Below are positions 9,141 through 15,639 of a stretch of 64,000 bases of DNA, one piece after another. Below the pieces are notes generated by a model. The model saw only the letters and a program-made list of their open reading frames with translations. It had not been told where the DNA came from and ran no database searches. Made by a program: the position numbers and the translations under genes. Position 1 is the first letter of the stretch, and each line of letters opens with the position of its first letter. The DNA comes from Gemmata sp. (GTDB taxonomy: Bacteria > Planctomycetota > Planctomycetia > Gemmatales > Gemmataceae): positions 1-64,000 of the forward strand of contig JANWYJ010000088.1 of the NCBI GenBank assembly GCA_025055115.1, read 5' to 3'.

Positions 9141-9200
9141 TCCGGCCCCCTGATGCCGGCTTGGCAGCAGGGAACCACACCACCCAGGCAACGAGGAGCC

Positions 9201-9707
9201 ATGCCCATGGAAACCCCCAGCCTCTACGACATCCCGGTCGTCCGCCTCGACGGCACTCCGACCACACTGGCGCCTTATCGAGGGCAAGTGATGCTGATTG
9301 TCAACGTCGCCAGTCACTGCGGCTTCACTCCGCAATACGCGGGGCTAGAAGAGCTTTACCGCCGCTACAAGGACCGCGGCTTTGTGGTCTTGGGGTTCCC
9401 GTGCAATCAGTTTCTGTGGCAAGAACCCGGCAGTGCTGAGGACATTCAAAACTTCTGCACAACGAAGTATAACGTCACCTTTCCACTCTTTGCGAAAATC
9501 GACGTCAACGGGCCGAACACGCATCCGCTGTATCGTTATCTCAAGACGGCAGCACCGGGTTCCTTGGGTACCACCAGCATCAAGTGGAACTTCACGAAGT
9601 TTCTGGTGGATCGTCAAGGGAACGTCGTCGCTCGCTACGGCAGCAGCACCAAGCCCGAACGCCTTGCGCCGGAGATTGAGTCGCTGCTCGCGAAAGCAGC
9701 CGCCTGA
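9201..9707 (+). CDS. glutathione peroxidase family protein (Cys type)
   Basis: A 168-residue thiol peroxidase. The peroxidatic residue is Cys40 in NVASHCGFTPQY, so this is the cysteine form and not a selenoprotein. The active-site Gln is in NQFLWQEPG and the Trp in KWNFTKFLVDR. The family motif VLGFPCNQF carries a second Cys that may resolve the sulfenic acid with thioredoxin. ATG 9201 has AGGAG six bases upstream; another ATG lies two codons later. No signal peptide is seen, so it acts in the cytosol, reducing hydroperoxides. It follows the SAM hydrolase gene. Confidence 0.93.
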   Translation: MPMETPSLYDIPVVRLDGTPTTLAPYRGQVMLIVNVASHCGFTPQYAGLEELYRRYKDRGFVVLGFPCNQFLWQEPGSAEDIQNFCTTKYNVTFPLFAKIDVNGPNTHPLYRYLKTAAPGSLGTTSIKWNFTKFLVDRQGNVVARYGSSTKPERLAPEIESLLAKAAA

Positions 9708-9852
9708 CAGGCCCGAGCGCCGGGCACCAACGGCCGGCGTCCGGAGGCTATACGCTGACGCGCGATGCTCGCCACGATCTTCGCGTTGGCAGTTGGGGGG
9801 TTGGTCGCTATCTTCGGGTGATTGGTGAGCGTGGAGATTCCCAGGAGATTGT

Positions 9853-12084
9853 ATGTTCGCGGGACTGTTCATCGGTGTGCTGCTGAGTCCGGTTGCGGAA
9901 CCGGCCCGCGCTGCGGAAGCGCACAAACAGGCGCTGAGCCACTTTGGTGCCGCCGTGTGGAACCTCCGTCGCGACCGGCTGCTAAGTGCCGTTCAACAGC
10001 TCCAAGCCGCGGTGCAGGCGGAACCCCATGCGACCACCCCGCACAAGGAATTGGCCAAACTCTACGTTCAATTGGGCCGGGAAGCGCAAGCCCTGCGTCT
10101 GGCCCGCGATGTCTGGCAACGCGAGCCGAACGATGCCGACAATGCGGTCTTACTCGCCCGCTTGCTCTTCGATGCTGGGGAAACTAAAGAAGCCCTCACG
10201 ATTGTCCAAACGCTGCTGGCGCGTTCGTCACTCCCTGGTCCGCCAGCACAGGCGGTGGCCATTTATCGCGACTTGGCCCGGCTGTGTGCGAAAGCCGGTG
10301 ATCTCGCCAGCGCCGAACGCGCCTTACAGCGGGCGGTGGAACTCCTGGTGGCGCAGCGAACCGCGCTGATTGCTGCTTTCGCGTTCACCCCCAAACAGGC
10401 CGATACCCAAGCCGCCGAATGCCTCGAACACCTCGGCCGCATTCTCCTGCAACGCCACAAGCCCCATGAGGCGGTGAAAGCGTTCGACGCAGCGGCCAAG
10501 CTCTACGCCGGGCCAACCGTGGCTGACCCGGCCAGCGCGGCTCGGCTGACCTGGCACCGCGCCGTGGCCCGCGAAGCCCAAGGCGACCTCACCGAGGCCA
10601 TTCGCCAACTTGAGATCTACCTGCGGCAACAACCGCGTTCCCCCGAACCTTATCAGCAACTAGCACGCTGGCTGCGCGCCGCCAAACGCGACGAAGAGAT
10701 CATCCCCGCCCTTCAGGCCTACGCCCTCCGCGACAAAACCAACTACGCCCTGGCCGCCGTTCTGGCTGCGGAAATGGCCCGCGAACCCACGACCCGGCGC
10801 AACGCCGATGAACTCTTCACCACTCTGACGACCGTTTCGAGCGACCCGGTGGTGATCGGCATTATCGTTCGCTCGCACCTGGAAAACCGCCGCGCCCTCG
10901 AAATCATCAAAGACCTCGATCGGTCCTTCGTCATCTTGAAGCAAGATAAGGACAAGGACCAACAGAAGCCAGAAACGCCGGAAACGGCAGCGGCCCACAA
11001 ATTCGCCGCAGAGAAAGCCCGGGCCATCGCCGCGGCGCTGGAACAGGAACCTCTCGGGATCGCGGAGTTGCTCCGTGCGGCCGCCGACGATCTGAAAAAC
11101 GGCACGCGTCGCGATCACGCCACTTATTATTTCCTCGGTTCGCTGGCGGCCCGGCATCAGCAACTGGAACTGGCTGTCCTGCAATTCCGCCAGGCGGCCC
11201 GGGTCGCGCCGGAGAATTCCCTCTACGAAGCCTACAGTGCCCTGTTCGATGCTCTGTGGCGTCTGGGCAAACCGGCGGACGTCGAAGCCACCTGCCGTGA
11301 AGCTCTGGGCAGCCGAGCCATTACCCGCGCCGTGGGCGAACTACTGTTCTACTATCATTTGGCGTTAGCATTGGCCGAGCAAGGTCAGGCCGAAGCCGCT
11401 CTCGAGGCCGCCGACCAGGCCATCCGCCAATCGGGTGATCCGAATCGGCTGGTTGTTCGCCTCCGCAAACACCGGGTCTTGTGCGTTTTGGGTCGCTGGG
11501 CCGAAGCCATCGAGTATGGCCACAAACTCATGGACGAATTCGACGCCCCCGACGAACGACAACGCCTTCGCTACGCCCAAGCCGGAGCCTACTGGGGTGC
11601 GAAAAAGAACGCCGAGGCCGAAAAGCTCCTCCGGGCTATCCTCGACGACGACCCCGACCACACCGCCGCCTGCAACGACCTGGGCTACCATCTGGCCGAC
11701 CAAGGCCGCCATCTCGACGAAGCCGAACGGCTGATTCGCCATGCCATCCTCCTCGACCGCCTCGAACGCCGCAAATCAGGCAGTGCGGAAACTGAAAATG
11801 CGGCGTATCTCGACAGCCTCGGTTGGGTGCTGTTCCGCCGCGGCCGGCTCACGGAAGCTCGTGACGAACTGGAACGGGCTTCCGCCCTCCCCGGTGGCGC
11901 TACGGATCCGGTGGTGTGGGACCACCTCGGCGATGTTCTCTTCCGCCTCAATGACAAAATCAAAGCCAAAGCCGCCTGGGAAAAAGCCCTCGAACTCTAC
12001 GAAGCCGACGCCCGGCTGTCGTCCCGCGGCCGCCGTGATGGCCGCCTCGACGAAGTGAAACGCAAACTCGCTCGCCTGCCCTAA
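9853..12084 (+). CDS. large exported TPR-repeat protein
   Basis: A 743-residue protein with an N-terminal hydrophobic signal (FAGLFIGVLLSPVAEPARA). The rest is a run of helix pairs of 34 residues typical of tetratricopeptide repeats; clear copies include EALRLARDVWQREPNDADN, AEKLLRAILDDDPDHTAACNDLGYHLAD and the closing WDHLGDVLFRLNDKIKAKAAWEKAL. An AGGAGA ribosome binding site precedes the ATG. TPR scaffolds hold protein complexes; the partner is not deducible. It is followed by the long repeat-filled gene-free stretch. Confidence 0.8.
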   Translation: MFAGLFIGVLLSPVAEPARAAEAHKQALSHFGAAVWNLRRDRLLSAVQQLQAAVQAEPHATTPHKELAKLYVQLGREAQALRLARDVWQREPNDADNAVLLARLLFDAGETKEALTIVQTLLARSSLPGPPAQAVAIYRDLARLCAKAGDLASAERALQRAVELLVAQRTALIAAFAFTPKQADTQAAECLEHLGRILLQRHKPHEAVKAFDAAAKLYAGPTVADPASAARLTWHRAVAREAQGDLTEAIRQLEIYLRQQPRSPEPYQQLARWLRAAKRDEEIIPALQAYALRDKTNYALAAVLAAEMAREPTTRRNADELFTTLTTVSSDPVVIGIIVRSHLENRRALEIIKDLDRSFVILKQDKDKDQQKPETPETAAAHKFAAEKARAIAAALEQEPLGIAELLRAAADDLKNGTRRDHATYYFLGSLAARHQQLELAVLQFRQAARVAPENSLYEAYSALFDALWRLGKPADVEATCREALGSRAITRAVGELLFYYHLALALAEQGQAEAALEAADQAIRQSGDPNRLVVRLRKHRVLCVLGRWAEAIEYGHKLMDEFDAPDERQRLRYAQAGAYWGAKKNAEAEKLLRAILDDDPDHTAACNDLGYHLADQGRHLDEAERLIRHAILLDRLERRKSGSAETENAAYLDSLGWVLFRRGRLTEARDELERASALPGGATDPVVWDHLGDVLFRLNDKIKAKAAWEKALELYEADARLSSRGRRDGRLDEVKRKLARLP

Positions 12085-12355
12085 CGCCCGCCACACCCAC
12101 TGGCCGCCCAGGGCCACCGACGCGAAACCTGAAACGAGATCAACCAGCTTGGCTTTTCACTACCGCCCGCCACACCCACCTCCGCCCAGGGCCACCGGCG
12201 CGAAACTACCCGATATATCCCAGAAAATCCGAACGCCACCACGCCAACCCGAGCAACGCCCACTCCCCGATCAACCCATCCCGCAGACACCACGGCCTCA
12301 TCCCGATGGTTCCCCCACCAGCGGGTTTTCCTCGTGGGCGCACTGGTTTTAGCGG

Positions 12356-12496
12356 CACCGACGTACTGGTGTTGGCGACACCGACGTACTGGTGTTGGCG
12401 GCATGGACGAACCGGTGTCGGCGGCATGTTGGTCGTCCGTTCCGGAGAAGTGCAGAATACAGGTGTTGGCGGCATGGACGAACCGGTGTCGGCGGC
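12356..12496. repeat. 23-bp degenerate tandem repeat
   Basis: Units at 12356-12378, 12379-12401 and 12402-12424 have the pattern CAcCGACGTACTGGTGTTGGCGg, with the third diverged to CATGGACGAACCGGTGTCGG. After an unrelated 36-bp insert the same last unit returns at 12461-12496. The interrupted array suggests repeat expansion and later insertion. Confidence 0.85.
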
Positions 12497-12612
12497 ACGG
12501 CCACAATCATCGGTCATCCCGATAGTTCCACCCACAGCTGGTTTTCATCAGGGGGTATTTCGACGCGGCACCGACAACGCCGCAGACACCGCGACCTGCT
12601 CAGGGCATTTCC

Positions 12613-12805
12613 ACCATCAACCACCCACTCATACCATCAACCACCCACTCATTAGGAATCATACCATCAACCACGCACTCATTAGGAATAGCCGGCCGAA
12701 AGGACTAGCTGAAAAACCTGTCCGGATGGAGCGACCTGCTCAGGGCATTTCCACCATCAACCATCATTTCCACCATCAACCATCATTTGTACCATCAACC
12801 ACTCT
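12613..12805. repeat. array of ACCATCAACCA-based repeats
   Basis: Units ACCATCAACCACCCACTCAT begin at 12613, 12633 and 12663; the last two are extended by TAGGAAT. A second group, TTTCCACCATCAACCATCA, is at about 12748-12766 and 12767-12785, then a diverged copy to about 12805. The flanking GCGACCTGCTCAGGGCATTT is itself duplicated at 12591 and 12731, so a larger block was copied. Confidence 0.8.
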
Positions 12806-12871
12806 TGGGGCGGCCGTGCCGGGAGGGTACCTCTTACTTTCGGTGGGCAAGATGTCGCATTTTGGCACAAT

Positions 12872-12885
12872 GTTCCACGTGGAAC
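12872..12885. other. parS-like centromere site (GTTCCACGTGGAAC)
   Basis: A perfect 14-bp palindrome, GTTCCACGTGGAAC, matching the bacterial parS consensus (GTTYCACGTGRAAC) to which ParB binds and from which it spreads. It is the only exact match I see in the window, and it lies in non-coding DNA, unlike chance matches inside genes. In most bacteria parS sites cluster near the replication origin. No parA or parB gene is in the window. Confidence 0.7.
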
Positions 12886-12904
12886 GTCAGCCAATGTGAG
12901 AATG

Positions 12905-13022
12905 TCGCGCCGAAGTGCTGAAAAATAATGAACATACGAATACTAATCATCTTTTCACCTCCGTTACCCCCGTCCTCTGGAAATTATACAAAAGTATACA
13001 TAAATGGACAAAAATAGACATT
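12905..13022. other. AT-rich tract 3' of the parS-like site
   Basis: This stretch is markedly AT-rich compared with its surroundings. It contains TATAC-AAAA-GTATA (12985-12999) and repeated GGACAAAAA/TAGACATT-like runs. It could be a promoter, a DNA-unwinding element or a nucleoid-protein binding site. I see no perfect DnaA box (TTATCCACA) here and no replication gene beside it, so an origin is only a possibility. Confidence 0.4.
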
Positions 13023-13115
13023 ACCCCCCTTCGGCCGTCGCGAACGGGGGGTTGTGACAGAGGTTGTGACAGGCCGTCGATCAAGGTAACGACGAGTGGC
13101 TCAGCAACAGCGGTT

Positions 13116-13175
13116 GGTCCATCACAAGCGGGGTTCTGACAAGCGGGGTCCATCGCATGCGGGGTTCTGACAAGC
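13116..13175. repeat. 29-bp direct repeat, two copies
   Basis: Copies at 13116-13144 and 13147-13175 differ at two positions (GGTCCATC then A/G CA then A/T GCGG, then GGTTCTGACAAGC). A shorter GGTTGTGACAG doublet lies just upstream at about 13052-13074. No function is evident. Confidence 0.8.
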
Positions 13176-13332
13176 CGTGGCCCCTTCGGCGTGGGGGCGA
13201 ACCTTGCGGAACAAACACATCCGACGAACGGCTCCGGTCTTGCGCAGCCGTATTGTACGCTGTTCTTCTTTGCCCAAGGGCACGATAACGGCGAGCGGCT
13301 CCGCTTTTGCGCAGAGCACCATTGGGTCGCGG

Positions 13333-14583
13333 TTATCGCCCCAATGCGGTGAAATCGACGATCACTCGTTCGCCGGCGCGGAATGGCACTTTCTGCGTCA
13401 GGGTTTCCGGATGGCCATTGCGGATGATTTCGGCTTTCAGCAAGTACGCGAATTCCCGACCCACGGGCAACAACGGCGTGGAGAAGGTGCGGACCGGCTC
13501 CTGCGAGGGGCTTCGGCGGTCGTCGACATACAGGGTGGCCCCGGGGGGCAGTTTCACGGTGATGATCGCCCGGTCACTGGCCGCCGATCCGAGTGCCGAG
13601 GAAGCAGTCACCGATGGTTCGGTGGTTGTATTTTTCACGGGAATGGCCGGTGTTTCTGTCTTCTCCGTCGTGTTGGTCTTCTCCGTCGTGTTGGTGGCAG
13701 TGGTTGTGGTGGGCGAAGGCAGGACATGCGGCGCTTGGGCCGCGGTCAGATCGACAAATTCCACAGTCACTGTGGCTCCCGCGCGGACTGTCACTTTCTT
13801 GGTCACGCTGACAGTTTCCCCCGCGCGTTCATATTCGGCCCGGAACCGGTACTGGAATTCTTGCTGCGTCGGCAATTCGGGAGTTACGAACTTCCGCTCG
13901 GCCCCCGTAAGATTCAGCGGGCGGTTATCGGCATAGAGTTTGGCATCGGCGGGAAGCTTCACGATGACTGTGGCCCGCCCCGTCGAAGGATTCGACACCA
14001 ACGCGGACGACGAGCCGCCCGCAGGGCGCAAGCCGACATTGCCCGGCGCTGGGTCGGGAATTGCATACGGGATACTCGGGCTGCCGGGTACCGAGGAGGG
14101 GTCGAGAATCGGTGGCGGGGCCGACATGGGAATGCCCCCCTGGCACGACAACCCACCGTTGAACACCGGGGTGTACGAAATGGGCATTCCGAAGCACGCA
14201 TACGCCGAACCGGAACACGAGAACCCCGCGCAGGAATAACCGCGCCCACCACAGCAACCGTAGCCGGAGCTATCGCGATCGAACCAGCGGCGGACCCGAT
14301 CTGCCAACCCCCAACCGAAGACACTCCCACTACAACCACTGCAACCGCGACAGGATGCCGAATACGACAACCCACCCTGACAGCCCAAGCACGAGGCACT
14401 GGCCGCCGTTAGCCCCGCGCAGCCACCATAGCAACTGTACCGGGCCGCTCCGATGCAACCCCCACAACCGCCACAACCCGTGCCGCTGCTACTGTCGCGG
14501 CTGAATAGATCGCGAAAGTACCCATTGAATTGCGGTACCTCCGGGGTCGCGGTCAATGCGGTCAGCATCACAATGCTATACAT
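13333..14583 (-). CDS. Cys/Gly-rich protein with two TIGR03000-type domains
   Basis: A 416-residue protein. The first 160 residues hold about 16 cysteines in Gly/Ser-rich contexts such as CGGCGGC and SCRGCSGC. Two copies of a beta-rich domain of about 75 residues follow: one starts ATVIVKLPADAKLYADNRPL, the other AIITVKLPPGATLYVDDRR. Each ends with a strand of the form VTVRAGATVTVEF. This is the pattern of the planctomycete-specific TIGR03000 family, whose function is unknown. The domains are joined by a Thr-rich linker. ATG 14583 follows GAAAAGG. No classical signal peptide is seen. A structural or envelope role is guesswork. Confidence 0.75.
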   Translation of the reverse strand: MYSIVMLTALTATPEVPQFNGYFRDLFSRDSSSGTGCGGCGGCIGAARYSCYGGCAGLTAASASCLGCQGGLSYSASCRGCSGCSGSVFGWGLADRVRRWFDRDSSGYGCCGGRGYSCAGFSCSGSAYACFGMPISYTPVFNGGLSCQGGIPMSAPPPILDPSSVPGSPSIPYAIPDPAPGNVGLRPAGGSSSALVSNPSTGRATVIVKLPADAKLYADNRPLNLTGAERKFVTPELPTQQEFQYRFRAEYERAGETVSVTKKVTVRAGATVTVEFVDLTAAQAPHVLPSPTTTTATNTTEKTNTTEKTETPAIPVKNTTTEPSVTASSALGSAASDRAIITVKLPPGATLYVDDRRSPSQEPVRTFSTPLLPVGREFAYLLKAEIIRNGHPETLTQKVPFRAGERVIVDFTALGR

Positions 14584-14844
14584 GGCCTTTTCTCGCGCGC
14601 AGTCCTGTCCGGGATTTTGGAGACTTTACAAAGCCTCTAGCGCGAACATAGCTGGCGCAAGCGGGGCAAGCAAATCACTTGAAGTAAACTTTACAACGTA
14701 GCTTGTTCAGTTGCTGGCGGCTCCGTTGCAATGCAACTGCTCGGCATTGTTGACACAAACGGACGAAGCTTCGCCGCTGGCTCTCTTCCGAAAATCCCTT
14801 TCGCTTTTTGCTCAGTTTCGCCCGCCAAAGCATATGATTTCTGC

Positions 14845-15639
14845 ATGTCGATGGAATGGACATTGGCGTTTCTGTGCGCGTCGGCGTTTGTGGCCGGGGC
14901 GATGAACTCGGTCGCCGGGGGCGGCACATTGTTGACGTTTCCTGCCCTGACCGCAGTAGTCAGTCCGGCGGTGGCGAACGCTACGAGCACGGTAGCCCTG
15001 TTGCCGGGGTCGTTCGCGGGGGCGTTGGGTTATCGCCGCGAATTGTGGGACTGCCGCCGTTTCGTGTTCCGGATGCTGGTACCGAGTCTGGTGGGCGGCG
15101 GATTCGGCGCGTGGTTGGTGGTGAAGAATCAGAGGGCGTTTGCGAGCCTGGTCCCGTGGTTGATTCTGACCGCCGCTGTGCTCTTCGCCATCCAGGCGCC
15201 GCTGGCGAGATGGCTGAAGCGGCGAGCCGCTACAACCAATGCCCAGCCGGGTGAAGCCCGTGGGCCTCTGCAGTGGGCCGTCATGGTTTTTCAGCTACTG
15301 ATTGCGATTTACGGCGGCTACTTCGGCGCGGGCATCGGCATTTTGATGCTGAGTGCCTTGGGATTGATGGGGATGGGCGACATTCACCGGATGAACGCCG
15401 TCAAAACCTTTCTGGCAGCGATCATCAACACAGCCACAGTGGCCGTTTTTCTTTCGGCAGGCGATCGCCTGGTGCGGTGGGATTTGGCGTGGCCAATGGT
15501 CGTTTCGTCGATCGTGGGCGGCTATTGTGGAGCGCGGGTGGCCCGCCGTTTGCCAGCGCATTACGTGCGCTATGCGGTCGTCGTGATTGGTTTCAGCCTG
15601 TCGGCGTATTACTTTCTCAAGGAGTACGCGAAGCTGTGA
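14845..15639 (+). CDS. TSUP/TauE-SafE family membrane transporter
   Basis: A 264-residue polytopic protein with about eight hydrophobic helices. It has the family's duplicated motif: GAMNSVAGGGTLLTFPAL near the start and YGGYFGAGIGILML near the middle, each at the start of a half. TSUP proteins export or import sulfite, sulfoacetate, taurine or related anions; the substrate is not readable. ATG 14845 or 14851 fits, since the first helix begins there. It runs divergently from the TIGR03000 gene, and its last 23 bp overlap tail-to-tail with the copper ATPase gene. Confidence 0.85.
   Translation: MSMEWTLAFLCASAFVAGAMNSVAGGGTLLTFPALTAVVSPAVANATSTVALLPGSFAGALGYRRELWDCRRFVFRMLVPSLVGGGFGAWLVVKNQRAFASLVPWLILTAAVLFAIQAPLARWLKRRAATTNAQPGEARGPLQWAVMVFQLLIAIYGGYFGAGIGILMLSALGLMGMGDIHRMNAVKTFLAAIINTATVAVFLSAGDRLVRWDLAWPMVVSSIVGGYCGARVARRLPAHYVRYAVVVIGFSLSAYYFLKEYAKL

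Larger units (their letters stand above)
12085..13332. other. 1.25-kb gene-free region with repeats, a parS-like site and an AT-rich tract
   Basis: This is the longest non-coding stretch in the window. It holds a related pair of segments (CGCCCGCCACACCCAC...CGCCCAGGGCCACCG at about 12088-12121 and 12165-12201), a 23-bp repeat array, an array built on ACCATCAACCA, a 34-bp duplication (12591-12624 and 12731-12764), one parS-like palindrome, an AT-rich tract and a 29-bp direct repeat. Open frames of 60-200 codons cross it but follow the repeats in several frames at once, and none has family character. Confidence 0.75.

Noticed and set aside
12306-12899. 197-codon forward frame in the repeat region
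   Set aside because: It stays open because repeat units lack stops; its composition follows the repeats and it has no ribosome binding site or domain.
12872-13022. Replication origin oriC
   Set aside because: The parS-like site and AT-rich tract are suggestive, but no cluster of DnaA boxes and no dnaA, dnaN or gidA-type neighbours are visible.
13122-13322. 66-codon minus-strand frame after the TIGR03000 gene
   Set aside because: Part looks weakly protein-like (AEPLAVIVPLGKEEQ) but half of it is the 29-bp direct repeat, and no start signal is seen.
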